A stretch of 64,000 nt of DNA. It comes from Diphasiastrum complanatum. Lineage: Eukaryota; Streptophyta; Lycopodiopsida; Lycopodiales; Lycopodiaceae. Below the pieces are notes generated by a model. That model was not told the origin of the DNA and made no database searches. It saw only the letters and a list, made by a program, of their open reading frames with translations. Position 1 is the stretch's first letter, and each line of letters begins with the position of its first letter. Location: contig MU831827.1 of assembly GCA_029204225.1 (NCBI GenBank), positions 38,698 through 102,697 of the forward strand, read 5' to 3'. Made by a program: the position numbers and the translations under genes. Positions 12,900 through 24,747 of the stretch are shown in pieces.

Positions 12900-15800
12900 T
12901 CTTGAACCTTGCAACTTTGTATATTCAATCCAATTTTCTTTCTTTGCCTTGCAAAGAGTAGTTTGTCGAGCGACTTTGTCAACAGATCTGCAATCATATC
13001 TTCAGACTTTATGTACTAAACTCTGAGCTCTCCTTTTGAAATCAAGTATCTAATGTGGTGGTACTTCAGAGGTATATGTTTTGTCCTTGAATGGAAGATA
13101 GAATCCTGGGATAGATATATGGCACTTTGGAAATCCATCATCATTGTGCTTGGTTCTCCTTGTGTATGCCAATTGCCTCCAACATCATCTGCAACCATAC
13201 TACCTCGTTCGCCATCTTTGAAGCTGCGGCATATTCAACTTCGCATGAGGATTGAGCTACCAGAGTTTGCTTCTTGCAGGTCCAGCTGATTGCTGCTCCA
13301 CATGCAATCAAACAACTTCCTATCACGGACTTGTTATCATCTTTGCAACTTGTCCAGCTTGCATCACTGTAGTGGTGCAGCTCTAATCCCTTGTCTTCTT
13401 TGTCTACTTTGTAGGTAAATCCCATATTTTGGGTGCCCTTTAGATATTGCAGGATTTGTTTCACCATTTTCTAATGCGTCTGCCAAGACTTGAAGAGAAT
13501 TGGCTTAAAGCATAGACAGAGAAAGTCAAATCGGGCCTGGTACAGATTGTGAGGTACATTAGACTACCAATTAGGTTTTGGTAGGGTATATATTCCATCT
13601 TTTGTCTCTCCTTATCTTTATTTGGGCAATCCTGCTTCGTTAGTTTGGCTCCAACTATTATTGGTGTGGCTTTCTCTTTGCAGTGCATCATTCGGTACTA
13701 CTTCAGCACTTTTTGAGTGTCTTTAGACTGGCTCAGATGCATTTCTCTTCTTGTTTGATCTCTTTTGATCTCCAGCCCAAGGCATTTTGTGTGACATCTG
13801 ATTTGATTTTTCTTTTGTAAACCCATTTGCAGTCAACTATCTTTTTATTTTCAGGCAGTGGATCTAGTGTCCATGCCTCATTTTGCCTCGTTGATTCGAT
13901 TCCTTCTGACATTGCCTGCTTCCAAAATTTTCCCTCTAGACTTTGGACAGCTTCTAGATACGTAGTTGGCTCTTCATGAAGCTGCAGTATTCGAATTCTG
14001 TGTCTTCGCTCCATTGAAGATTGTCAATGTATCGATCTGGAGGTCTCTTTGTCTTGTCGACCTTCTGGGTCTGATTCATCGTTGCTTGAATGTTTCTTCT
14101 TCGTTGAGTTGATTTTCGGCTTCCTGCTGCTCTAGAGTCTAGGGCTCAATATTCTGATTTGATATTTGTCCTTGATCTCCCTCTTGAATCGGCAGTAGTG
14201 TGAAGATCTCATGGCCTTTTTATCCTTCAATCCAGGAAATGTGGACTCATCGAACTTCACATCTCTTCTAGACACAACTTTCTTCGTGGTTGGATTGTAG
14301 AGTCTGTACACTTGTGATCCATTCGAGTATCCGACCATGATTGTCTGTTCTGATTTTTCATCGAGCTTGTTTCTTTGTTCCTTTGGTATGTGCCTGTATG
14401 CTGCACATCCAAATACACACACGTATGACAGATCAGACTTTCTGCCTATCCACATTTCGTACGGTGTTTTGTTTTCCAGGGCTGTCATCACTGATCTGCA
14501 TAGGTGTATTGCTGCAGCTATTGCCTTAGTCCAAAATTGACCTGACAATCGAGCCTGTGCCATCATGCATCTAGCTCCTTCGACTAGCGTCTTGTTTCTT
14601 CTTTCTACGACACCATTATATTCGAGTGTGTACGTAGGAGTGAATTGATGCTCTATACCTTGTTTTTGGTAGAATCTAGAAAATTTTGTGCTCTTGTACT
14701 CGCCTCCATTATCAGACCTGATGATCTGAATATTCTTGGAGGTGTGTCTCTCTGCAAATGCCACAAACTTTTTGAAAGAGTCAAACACTTTAGATTTTTT
14801 CTTCAGGTAGTAGATCATTGTCATCTGGCTGTAATCATCAATGAATGTCAGAAAATACCTCAAACTTGAGAGTGAATCAATTTTCATTGGTCCACAGACA
14901 TCTGAGTGGACGAGCTCAAGAACTTCCTTGGCTCTTCTTCTCTCATGTATGAATGGATTCCGATGATATTTGTCTTTTTGACATGCTTCACAGAATTCAG
15001 TGTCGGGTCAAGATATCTTCAGACTTGTGACTATATCCTTTTTGCTCATGTCGTAGAGGCTCCTCATGTTTAGATGATACATTCTTTTGTGCCAGAGTTG
15101 ATCTTTGTTTCTTGATGCATTTCGTATGCTATCAGAATTGCTGATTATTTTGGCTTGGTAGAGGTTTCCTTCTCTGCTTCCAATTGTCAGCAACTTGTTT
15201 GTCATTTTCTCGATCATTCAGCATACATTGCCATCTCTTTTGTTGCAGGTGATGTGTGAGGTTGCTCCTGAATCAATGACTACATCGTAGTCTTGTTCAG
15301 TGTAGCTTGTTGAAGCTTCATCAAGTATCGTGAAAGCTTCATCACCTTTGTCTGCATCCTTGGACGTCTCTGTAACATTTGCTTTCTCATCTTTGTTCTT
15401 TCTTTTCGGGTTGAATCTGCAGTCCTATGAAGAGTGCCCCTTCTTCTTGCAGTGCATGCAAGGTATTGTTGGGTTGAACCAACATCTATTGGCTGTGTGT
15501 TCTGGTTTGTGATAGTGATCACAGGAAGAAGATTATTGGTTGTTGTTGCCTCTGCTCGAAGACTTTGTGTTTGTCCTGTTGAATATGGGCTTGTTCTTGT
15601 TATTCTTCCTTCCCTTCGTAAAAAGAGCTTTCTCCTGATCATTGCTTCTCTCTCCTTTCTCCCTCATCAGTCTCTCATCAGCGACAAGACTGATTGCTCT
15701 TTTGAATGTCATATATGGTAGACTTAGTATGAGCATTCTTAATGGTTGATAGAACGCAGGTAGGGACTTCATGAAGTACATTAGCTGTTGTGGTGCTGGG

Positions 15801-15900
15801 ACCTGGTGCTCCTGTCCTGATGCATCGAGTTGAGCGAACATCATTCTGATCTTCTCAACATGCCGATCCAACTGGTTGCCATCCCATCATATACATTGTA
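12900..15900 (-). pseudogene. Copia A gag-pol remnant
   Basis: Minus-strand pieces in order: gag end (LDRHVEKIRMMFAQLDASG, 15533-15871), protease/zinc region (15280-15642, frame-shifted), GAG-pre-integrase (LWHKRMYHLNMRSLYDMSK, 15008-15217), integrase with IRSDNGGEY and NGVVERRNK (14132-14887), RT start (ACKWVYKRK-like, 13733-14014), RT end (LIGSLMYLTICTRPDL, 13461-13691), and RNase H (YSDASW, 13141-13467, continued at 13016-13198 and 12950-12997 with FHSRTKHI and IADLLTKSL). The RT core with YVDD is deleted between ~13730 and 13690. Several frameshifts and stops confirm a dead copy. Confidence 0.9.
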
Positions 15901-15907
15901 GCTGATT

Positions 15908-16632
15908 GTGAAGATGCATCACTAAAGTAGCATGTGAAGAATTGCCAAAAATTGGCAAATCTAGCTTGATCAAAAACCATGTAGAATAGTGTAAATTGTG
16001 TACACAAGTGGGTCCCACACATGTGAGGCCATGATGCCACGTGGGAAACCCATCCTAATGTAGGCTAGGTCAAGTCCATAGGGTTGGTCATGTCATTTTG
16101 GTAGTGATTCCTAGTTTATAGGACCTAAATCCTAGATTTAAGGTGAAAATTTGACCAACTAGCTATCTCCAAGCATGACTCTAGGAAATAGACTAGGGTT
16201 TCATTTTAGGTCAAGGAGAGTGAGTTAACTTCCTTATTACATTCTGGAAATCCACCTAACTTCAAGAAGGAATCGAATTTGCTATGTATTCCCTCTCTCC
16301 ATAGTGAGAAGATAGAAAATTTTTGGAGCTCATTGGCAATCTCAAGCTAGTTCACTATGTACATTGAGTTTTTGTGATCCAAATGAAACCAAATCAATTT
16401 CTACTTGTTTCTCAGGTTGAAGGCCGTACTAAAGCCTGTAGTACACACGTGTGGTCTTGTATCTCAATGTTAATCAATGCTTTTGATTGTTAATGCTTGT
16501 TGTTTGTCAAACTGCCAATCTAGATCAACTTTTTTGTGTCTAGTTTTTTGATAGATTGTTAAGCAAGCATCCAATCACTCTTGTGGATATTTTGTAGATC
16601 CATTTATGGTCCTAAAGTACAGTACTTTCACA
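15908..16632 (+). repeat. 5' LTR of copia B
   Basis: 725 bp with matching termini TGTGAA/TTCACA, ending directly at the primer site. It contains the palindrome CACACGTGTG at 16444-16453, also found in the LTRs of copia C and F. No second copy is in the window. Confidence 0.75.
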
Positions 16633-16644
16633 TGGTATCAGAGC
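16633..16644 (+). other. Primer-binding site, copia B
   Basis: TGGTATCAGAGC, complementary to the 3' end of plant initiator tRNA-Met, placed immediately after the LTR. Confidence 0.85.
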
Positions 16645-17062
16645 CAAGTACAAGAGCATAAGCCATTGATCTAATGCAAATCCATTTTTAGCAAGTTTTG
16701 GTGCTAAAAACTAGTATTGAGAGGGCAAGCTAGAATCTTGATTTTTGTGAAGAGATTTGATCCCAAACTTGGTAGGGGTCCAAATCCGTACTGTCCACAT
16801 GTGTGGGCACCTCTTAACCTGCATTTAATGCATGGTATTCATTTGATCCAAAAAAATTCAATTTGTGAGCTATTGGTGTAATTTTTGGTGGAGATCCTAG
16901 GATAATCTACCAAGATCATTTGCCATTGATTAGATTTGAATTTGTTTCATGAAATCTAATTAATCTAGGCTGAGTTCAAGTCCTATTAAGATTAAAAACA
17001 GGTCTTGAAAGTACACCAAGAAGGAAGAAAGAGATTAAGTCATTTTTTTGTCCAAAAATAGC

Positions 17063-17411
17063 CAAAATTGGCAAGATTTGATTGTAAGTAGATTTCACAT
17101 CGTCTTATCTTCATTCCAACTTTGTGAGGGAGTGCTAGAACTGAGATTATAAGTCCATTTGTTGGATTAGAAATCTAATTTGAGTGAAAAACTACAAGAG
17201 AGAGACCTTAGTGAGTTTCTAGAGACAATCAAATCCATTTCTTGGCAAGATTTGTTTGAAAGTAGTTTTTACTTCATCTTATCTTCATTCCAGTTTTGTG
17301 AAAGAGTGATAGAACTATGATTATAAGTCCATTTGTTGGATTAGAAATCAAATTTGTGAAACACTGCAAGTGTGAGACCTTTGTGAGTTTCAAGTCAATC
17401 AAATCTATTTC
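17063..17411 (+). repeat. Tandem duplication in the copia B leader
   Basis: A ~175-bp unit (TTGGCAAGATTTG, CTTATCTTCATTCCA, ATTATAAGTCCATTTGTTGG) occurs twice in a row, at about 17063-17240 and 17243-17411, with roughly 85% identity by eye. It lies in the untranslated leader just before gag. Confidence 0.7.
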
Positions 17412-17435
17412 TTGTTTGTAGAAGTCACTAGTAAG

Positions 17436-18284
17436 ATGGGATCTGCTGGAGCATACCTTCTAGAAGCTAGTGAGAGGTTGAATTCTACAAATTATGCTAT
17501 TTGGAAGGTTAGAATGGAGTCACTCTTAGTGCTCCAAGACCTTTATGAGTTCTTGATTGAAGATGAAGATGAACCTCTAGGTGCACAAGAGTTAGCTAGA
17601 TACAAGAAGAGATCTAGGCTTGCACTTCATTGTGTGAAGATGAATGTGAGCAATGATTTGTTGAGAGAAGTATCAGCATGTACTAGTGCTAAAGAGGCTT
17701 GGGAGTCTTTAACATCAATCTATGAGTCTAGCAACACTTCTAGAGTTCTTATGCTTAGAAATCAAATTTTGCAAAGTATGAGAAGAAGTGAGGAGAGTGC
17801 ACATGATTATGTACTCAGAATCAAGTCTCTAAATAGGGAGTTGGCTTCCATTGGAGAGAAGATTCATGATGGAGAGCTTGTACAAATTGCCCTTAATGGT
17901 CTAGGAGATGACTTTGCAAATTTGTTCCAAAGTTTTGCCATCCAAGACACTTTGCCAACTATAGAAAAACTTCACAGTGTATTAGTGGCTGAAGAGTGTA
18001 GGATGCTCCATGCAAAATCTAGGATGAGTTCCTTGTCTTTGCAGGATGGTGATGAGAAAGCCAATTTCTCAGTCAAGGGCAAAAAGAAGACCAATGGAAA
18101 GAAGAAGCATCCAAAGGAGGCCAAAGAAGAGGATGATGCATCAAGCTCAAAGGACAAGTCAAAGCAAAAATGCTTCTTTTGTGGAAGGAAGGGGCATTAT
18201 GCATCTGAATGCTACAAGAGGCTAAGAGCACAAGTGGAGGAGGACAAACAAGGAAACCTTGCAAAGGAGGAGGAGGAAAATTGA
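17436..18284 (+). CDS. Copia B Gag protein
   Basis: A continuous frame of ~282 codons. I chose the ATG at 17436 because the related Gag of copia C starts at the same place relative to the SERLNSTNYAIWKVRMESL motif. The frame is open a little further upstream without another ATG of known relevance. It shows the copia gag (UBN2-like) core with YVLRIKSLNRELASIGEKI, and near the end one CCHC zinc knuckle, CFFCGRKGHYASEC, which binds RNA in the virus-like particle. The C-terminus (NLAKEEEEN) ends at the truncation. The Gag looks intact, but the element lacks pol. Confidence 0.8.
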   Translation: MGSAGAYLLEASERLNSTNYAIWKVRMESLLVLQDLYEFLIEDEDEPLGAQELARYKKRSRLALHCVKMNVSNDLLREVSACTSAKEAWESLTSIYESSNTSRVLMLRNQILQSMRRSEESAHDYVLRIKSLNRELASIGEKIHDGELVQIALNGLGDDFANLFQSFAIQDTLPTIEKLHSVLVAEECRMLHAKSRMSSLSLQDGDEKANFSVKGKKKTNGKKKHPKEAKEEDDASSSKDKSKQKCFFCGRKGHYASECYKRLRAQVEEDKQGNLAKEEEEN

Positions 18285-18286
18285 AG

Positions 18287-18440
18287 GTGTTAAAAAATAT
18301 TTGGACTTTTGAACTGTCACAAAATTGTCGCAAACATTTCGCTAAAAAGTCAAGGGTATTTAATATAGTTGAACTTTTGAGCTGTCGTGAACATTTTGCC
18401 AAAAAGGTCGAGGGTGTTTAAAATAGTTGAACTTTTGGAC
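18287..18440. repeat. Three tandem ~62-bp units next to the copia A LTR
   Basis: Units starting near 18287, 18349 and 18411 each read GGTGTTTAAAATAGTTGAAC followed by CTGTCGC and AACATTTTGC-type words. The third merges into the first bases of the LTR (TGTCGCAAAAC at 18441), so the repeats look like partial LTR-edge duplications. They occupy the place where copia A's primer site should be. Confidence 0.6.
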
Positions 18441-19075
18441 TGTCGCAAAACTTTTGCAAACATTTTGCGAAGCCGTCTCGAGACTGTCTCAAACATAGTT
18501 CATTTCTGCAGATTGTCTCGAAAGTAATGTATTTCTGTGTACTTGTTCGAAATGCAAGTTTGCGGAAGCCCTTGAAGATGGCCAAGTCTTCAATGACCTC
18601 AACTTATTAATCTTAACATCTGAACTTGAAATTATGATAGGTTTGGTTACCCTTGCTGGAGATCAACTGAAAGCCCGTTGTAGACATTCTTCAAATAGCT
18701 ATTCTCTCTAATTTTTGTCTCTCTGTTTTCTTCTTTCATTCTATCTTGTGTTGATCCAAAATGTATATTTATCTCGACTGTGTGGAGTTTACAAGAGAGT
18801 TAAAACAGAAAATTACAAGACAAGTCTACACTAATCAACTAGTTAGTTATTCTCTGTTATTGCTAATTGCTTCAGCTGAACATGAGGTACAAGACTCCCC
18901 GCTTGCTGAGCTGCCAGGTAGCAGCGCGAATTGTTTTCTTTCGCTTCGTGTCTCTTTGTTTCATTTCGTGGTCATCAGGGTCGAATCTCAAATACTTTTC
19001 TTTCGACCTTTGGGGTATGTTTGCCCTTCGTCTTTTGCTTCGTGACAAACTTGTAGGAGTTCACAATTTTTGACA
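18441..19075 (-). repeat. 5' LTR of copia A
   Basis: 635 bp, the partner of 12227-12894, ending TTTTTGACA at 19075 and followed by the duplicated ACAAA. Several substitutions and small indels separate the two LTRs, so the insertion is not recent. Confidence 0.8.
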
Positions 19076-19080
19076 ACAAA

Positions 19081-20351
19081 AGAGTCAATTAGTCATTTGA
19101 ATGGCTAATCATATAGGGGATTCTCCAGTAAGAGAAATCCGAGAGGTACCACTTCATATAAAAGGGTTGGAATTTTTCCTAAATTTTGTTGTTCTACGAT
19201 TACCACCAGGAGCCGATGTATATTCAGTCTTATTGAGAAGGTCATGGCTAAGAGCCACGAAGGTAGTACACGACTAGGCGACATGAATCATGAGGATCCC
19301 TATTGAAGGGAAGAAGATTCAACTACAAACACACCATGGAAGAATCGATTTGATGTTATGACCAGTAGGTGTGGAACTGGTTGAGGAATTACTATTCCAA
19401 CCAATGATGGAGGAATCTGAAGAGGATTTACACTTGACGAGCTTGTTTCTAGCCTAAATACCCATTGGAAATGCCCATTTGTCTACCGCAATTGAATCAG
19501 ATCAGAAGGACGATAGGTGTTGTCAGATGCGAACAAAGAGCAGTATTTGTGAATTTTTTCAAAGACTATTTTGGAATATAGGACCTTGAAAGAGGAACCG
19601 TGCGATTGCATTCTACTCAAGTTTCTAGGGAAAAACTAATCAAAATTAATCTGGGGACAAAAAAACAACGTCCAAAATATGTATCTATTGGAGCTAACAA
19701 TGATCCAGAATACATTACGCACGCAACAAAGTTGTTCAAGAAGTACAAAGCTATTTTTGCATGATCATATGATGAATTATAGGGTGTGCCGAAGGAAATC
19801 TATCAACACACCATCGATGCATGAACAATTCATCAACAATGATATAGTATGAATCCAAAGCATGCAGAACGAGTTAGAGCTGAAATTGAGGAACTCATAA
19901 AGGTTGGTTTTATATACGCTATTGACTACATGCCGTGATTGTACCAAAGAAAAATGATAATTTATGAGTTTTTGTAGATTACCATAAACTAAATTCCTTT
20001 ACAGTGAAGGATCATTTTCCACTACTGTAAACATAACAAATTTTGGACGAAGTCACGGGACATGAGCTACATAGTTTCCTTGATGGATTTAGTGGAAACT
20101 ATTAAATATAGATAGCCGAGAAGGACGAGGAGAAAATTGCCTTTATTATTGAATGGGGAGCATATGCCTATAAGGTGATGCCATTCAAGTTGAAGAATTC
20201 GCCAACAACCTTTCAAAAGGTGATGACGAAGTCATTTTACGATTATCTGGATAGATTTATGAAAATCTTTCTTGATAACTTTTGTCTATACGACGATGCT
20301 GAAGATCACTTGGATTAGTTGGAGAAATGCTTCCAAAGGTGTAATGAGTTT
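19081..20351 (+). pseudogene. Gypsy D protease/RT remnant (right part)
   Basis: After the copia A insertion, recognisable gypsy pol continues with many stops and frameshifts. Pieces include LRLPPGADVYSVLLRRSWL, a PKKND-type RT entry near 19945, VDYHKLNSFTVKDHFPL, SLMDL with the palm near 20080, and LEKCFQRCNEF near 20320. Family position suggests RT fingers and palm. The FADD-type catalytic box is not readable. It is cut at 20352 by the copia G LTR. Confidence 0.75.
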
Positions 20352-20465
20352 TGTGAAAGATTCAACTAGTTTGATCATATTTGCTATATTTCCATATTTG
20401 GCATATTGAGGCCGACTTTGTTTTTAGACTTAGAGATTGACTTTTCAAAGTTCATTAGTCTAAAT

Positions 20466-20740
20466 AGTTAGAATTAAAGTTAGAATCACCGTGTTACTGT
20501 ACTGTGGGTCCTATCAGTGGATAAGGATCAGTTGGCCTTGCCACGAGGCAAGTGACGGGACACGCGTCCCGCCAACGACAACCTGTGTCATGCATGGGTT
20601 GCCTGAGTGAACAACTATATGTACAGTGTAATTTCGTTTTGAGAAATACAATTGCTATGTGAGCTTGCTGAGGAGAGTGATTTTTTGTCTGTGTTACTGT
20701 GTAGCATGATCTGTGTTCCTGTGCAAAGCAAATTCTAAGT
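20466..20740 (+). repeat. 5' LTR of copia E
   Basis: Matches 37512-37787 nearly base for base, including ACACGCGTCCCGCCAACG and CATGCATGGGTTGCCTGAG. It ends exactly at the primer site at 20741-20752. Confidence 0.9.
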
Positions 20741-20752
20741 TGGTATCAGAGC
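20741..20752 (+). other. Primer-binding site, copia E
   Basis: TGGTATCAGAGC abuts the LTR with no spacer. Confidence 0.85.
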
Positions 20753-22022
20753 TGTACAGGGAGTGTACACAGTACAGTGTCGCTGTTGAAGAGAGCTTCG
20801 AGAGAACTGTCTTCTGAGAGTTCGGGGTTTTACGGCGGGTTGAAGACGGAAAGAGAAGCACTGGTGCACGGTTTCTAATTTATAGAGGCTTGCTAAGATC
20901 AGCAAAGGGATTATTAGCTTGTGCATAGCATCAAACAAGGAAAAATTTGGTGAAAAATTGACAATTTCGAAGCCAGCTGAAAATTGAAACCGGACTTGGG
21001 GTTACGGTTTTTATACATAACTGGTGATTTCTTCGCTGTTTGTGCACCATTTTGAATGCCGTAAGGACAGGAAGGAAGCTAATCACACTGTCATGGAGAG
21101 ATTCTGAGGTTTATGTCAGAGATTTGTCTCCAGACAGTTAACCTAGTAGATTTGCGGTAAAAAGGTGAAAAAGCCACTTTGTCAAGTTGAGCTAAAATCA
21201 CCGTTTCTCCATGGAATTTCCTGACTGAACACTCTATAGTCATGGATTTAATAGGGCAACCCTGCTCCAGGCCTTAGATCGTGCTCAAAACGATCCACAT
21301 GAGAGCTTGATTTGATAGTTCTCAGAGAAGGGAGGCGCGGCCGCAAGCAGGGAAGTCGTGGGCAGTTCGCGCACCCAACGCGATGAAGAACTCAGTGTAC
21401 CGAAGATCATAGTGTCTGCAAGAGTTTGGTTCGATGCCCAGATGTACTTTGAAACTTTAGATGAGGTGTCAAATGAATCAACGGTCCAGAATCTATGATG
21501 GGAGAGAAATTTGAACCACAAGATTTGGTTCAGCCATTGGATGAGCCTTGAACAGGGCCCTAAAGAATTGAAGTGCATTCTGGCCTTCAACTTCATTAAA
21601 AATTTTCATACTGAAAGTTGAGTTGGGTCCCTTCACAAGTGAAGAGTGAAGTTTCTTCAAAGTGAAGAAACAGTTCAAAAGCTAGAAAAGTCCCTATTTT
21701 TGGGTCCTTTGCCCATTTTGACCCAAACGAAAGGCTATAACCTCCAAACGAAGGGCACTCGGACTGTACCTGCAAGTACGGTACAACAAAACAGAGTGGT
21801 TGCAGCAGAGAAAGTGTTCACCATTCCACTGGGCACATTGTTGGGAGTTGACGACTGAGTGCATTTTGGAAGGCGACGCCGATTTGGCTTTCAAATTGGT
21901 GGAAAAGCGGCGAGTGGCCTGGTAAGAAAAAAAGTGCAGGTCATTATTCTCAACTTTTGACATCACTGTTGGCCTCGACATACTGTTCTTAGCCGAAGGC
22001 AGAAGTTTCAAGCAGTTTTGCG
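20753..22022 (+). other. Copia E untranslated leader
   Basis: A 1.27-kb leader between primer site and gag. No domain or internal repeat was seen, and the open stretches are short and on the wrong strand. Confidence 0.5.
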
Positions 22023-22305
22023 ATGACAAACATGGGAGAGTCCATTTTGAGTGAAAGTAGCAAATTGGACGGGATTTCCAACTATGCAGTGTGGAAATTC
22101 AAAATAAAAATATAAAAGATGTGTGGGAAGTCGTCACAGGTGATGAGAGAAGGCCGCCAAATGAAGCAGACATCAAAGTATTTGACAAAAAGATGAGGAA
22201 AGCTTTGACCTTCATTAACTTGTCAGTGAAGGATCACATCATTACCCACATTTGTGATGCTATTACACCCATACAGGCATGGGATGTGCTAAAGAAGTTG
22301 AATTT
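22023..22305 (+). pseudogene. Copia E Gag N-terminal fragment
   Basis: Begins with an ATG followed by SILSESSKLDGISNYAVWKF, the copia gag start. It loses frame near 22110, then continues in another frame as KDVWEVVTGDERRPPNEADI and FINLSVKDHIITHICDA up to VLKKLNF. A segment equal to roughly 20 residues is missing at the frame change. It ends where copia F is inserted at ~22306. No zinc knuckle remains. Confidence 0.75.
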
Positions 22306-22310
22306 CACAC

Positions 22311-23032
22311 GTGTGGACTATCCACTACATGTACTTGTGATCTCCTAAGGTGTGTAGATGCACCAAGATCAAGACTAGATTGAGATTCAAGATCAATCTT
22401 GAATCCTATGGCAAAAACACACTACTACATGTCTTCAATCACTTCCAACTCTCACTCACACGTGTGAGAAGTATTCAAAAAATAATCTAAGTAAAAACAA
22501 GCTGCTCTCCTCGGGTAGAGAGAGAAAATGCATCAAGAGCTCTTGGGTAGAGAGAGAAAGCTAGAAATCCAATAACTCACAAAATCCATGAAATCACCAA
22601 ATCAATTGCCTTCAAAATGAGGAGTACAATGATACTAGTAGGTCCACGAGCTACCACTATGCTTAACTATGATTGGACCACATTTTGTCACCTCTTGATC
22701 CTATTGGATCATTGATCTATGCACCTCTTAATTCTATTGGACTATATTCAAGCACACCTCAATTTCCTATTGGACCTCACAAGGTTCCACCTCTATATCC
22801 TATTGGACCTCTTGGAATTCATCAAACAAAAACTTTACACTTTTCTACACTCTAATTAGCAAGTGTTTAGCCTCTTACTCTATTTTGGCTCAATAGTGGC
22901 ATTACAAGTGGAAATGCATAATTTGCCATCTATGCCAAATTTATTCCTATCAACATCCTACACCTAGATGCTTGATGTAAAAAACATAAGACCCCTATAT
23001 CTAACATAGATAATCTTTTTCAATTCTTCACA
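22311..23032 (-). repeat. 3' LTR of copia F
   Basis: 722 bp on the minus strand, from TGTGAAGAATTG to GATAGTCCACA, preceded by a purine tract (AGGAGGAG, 23033-23040). It carries CACACGTGTG at 22457-22466 and a second copy across its left junction at 22305-22314. Confidence 0.7.
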
Positions 23033-23050
23033 CTCCTCCTAAAAAATTAT

Positions 23051-24747
23051 CTATGAAGATTTGAGCATTGATCTTGATATAACTCCAAGATTAGATCTAT
23101 GCTTGATGAAAGCACTTTTGCTCAAAGGCTTGGTGAGTAGATCGGCAATACAAGAGGATGAGTTGACATGATCCAAATAGATTTCTCCTCCAATAAGCTT
23201 TTCTCTCACAAAATGGTGTGCCACTTCTATGTGCTTGCTTCTTGCATGAAATATGGGATTATTGGCAAGAGCTTGGGCCGAGATGTTATCACACTTGATC
23301 ATTGGTAGATCATCCTCCTTGATGCACTTTAGTTCCATTAATAACCTCTTGATCCAAAGCACTTCTTTGGTAGTTGTAGTGAGTGCTTTGTACTCGGCCT
23401 CACATGCAGAGAGATATATAGTATCTTGCTTTTTGGAAAGCCAAGATATTAGATTGCCTCCAAGAAAGATAGTGTATGCACTAATAGACTTTCGATCCAT
23501 CTTGTCACTTGCAAAGTCCGAATCCGAGTAGCCAATAATGGATAGATCTTCACTTTTATAGAGTAGACCATAATCACAAGATGAAGATACATATCTTAGA
23601 ATCCTCTTGGCCATCTTCCAATGATGGATCTTAGGTTCTTGCATAAATTGACTCAATTTGTGCACACAAAAACTAAGATCGGGCCTAGTAATGGTAAGCC
23701 AAATCAAGGAGCCTACAAGACTCCTAAAAAGTGTGATGTCCTCAAAGGATCTTTCATCACCTTTATTAGGATCTTTTACAATTTGCTCCATTGGAGTATC
23801 TATGCTCTTAGAATTTTCCATATGGAATTTTTTCAACAAAGAGTGAGCATATCTAGATTGGCATATAAAGACATGATTTTCATAAAAATCAATTTCTAGG
23901 CCTAGGATGTAATGTATCTCTCCTAGATCTTGCATTCTAAACTCACATCCAAGTGCTAGCTTGGTTTCATCAACTAGCTTGATACAACTTCCACAAAGAA
24001 TAATGTCATCAACATAAATTAGAAGAATGACAATATTGCTACCAACAAACTTTAGATACATGGAAGGATCATAGTTACTAAGAGTAAATCCTAGTGAGAT
24101 AAGAAAAGAGTTAAGTCTTGAATACCATGATCTTGGTGCTTGCTTGAGTCCATAAAGACTTTTGAAGAGCAAGCACACTTTGGACTCATCCTTGATGAAT
24201 CCTTGAGGTTGTTCCATATAGATCTCCTCCTCAAGATAACCATTTAGAAAAGCATTGGATACATCTAATTGGAATACCTTCCACTTGAAAAAACAAGCAA
24301 GAGAAATAAGAATTCTTATTGTCACCATCTTTGCAACGGGTGCAAAGGTCTCCTCATAATCAAGACCATGGATTTGAGCAAATCCTTTGGCACATAATCT
24401 TGCTTTATGCTTGTTGATGGTGCCATCATGATTGAACTTGATCCAAAATACCCACTTGCAACCAATCGCATGCTTGTTGGAAGGAGTATCCACAAGCTCC
24501 CAGGTATTGTTGGTGATCAATGCATCATACTCTTGCTTCATGACATCATACCACTCCTTGGTATTGAGTGCCTCTTGTACATTCTTTGGCTCTTCATGAG
24601 AGACATAAAAAACATAATTAGTGGAATCAAGATCCACTTGTTTGCCTTTGTCAACATATGAGAGCCTCTTAGGCTCGGATCTATCTCTCATGGATCTTCT
24701 TGGTGAAAAAATCCAAGGAGAGTCTTCTTCAAATCTCGACCCCATTG
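23051..24747 (-). pseudogene. Copia F RT and RNase H, 3' half
   Basis: One open minus-strand frame carries RVT_2 (ACKWVFWIK-like start, LDVSNAFLNGYLEEEIYM, YVDDIILCG) and RNase H (GYSDSDFASDKMDRKS, then SACEAEYKAL, IFHARSKHIEVAHHFVRE, IADLLTKPL). It is open, but it begins abruptly at SRFEEDSP where segment X starts, so it lacks gag, protease and integrase. Positions 23437-24746 are duplicated at 26280-27589. Confidence 0.9.
23437..24746. repeat. 1.31-kb direct duplication, copy 1
   Basis: Equals 26280-27589 at an offset of 2843. I saw only about three substitutions (near 24492, 24544 and 24716). The two copies flank segment X. Confidence 0.9.

Larger units (their letters stand above)
15908..18284 (+). 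mobile_element. Copia B, plus strand, 5' LTR to gag only
   Basis: The 5' LTR spans 15908-16632 (TGTGAAG to TTTCACA), with primer site 16633-16644, a ~790-bp leader, and a gag gene that ends at 18284. Protease, integrase, RT and the 3' LTR are absent. It lies in the gag of copia A in opposite orientation. Its right junction at ~18285 abuts a tandem repeat and copia A's 5' LTR, so the right part was lost in a deletion that also removed copia A's primer site. Confidence 0.75.
12227..19075 (-). mobile_element. Copia A, minus strand, with copia B nested inside
   Basis: LTRs at 12227-12894 and 18441-19075 start with TGTCAAAAATTG and end with GCGACA (minus strand). They are flanked by a perfect 5-bp duplication, ACAAA, at 12222-12226 and 19076-19080. 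Joining the flanks restores continuity of gypsy D. Internally the pol order is minus-strand gag, protease, integrase, RT and RNase H. The gag is broken at ~15907 by copia B, and the primer site next to the 5' LTR is missing. The element cannot move on its own. Confidence 0.85.

Noticed and set aside
16633-16644. tRNA gene fragments at the TGGTATCAGAGC sites
   Set aside because: Each site abuts an LTR end and is only 12 bp of tRNA-complementary sequence. They are primer-binding sites.
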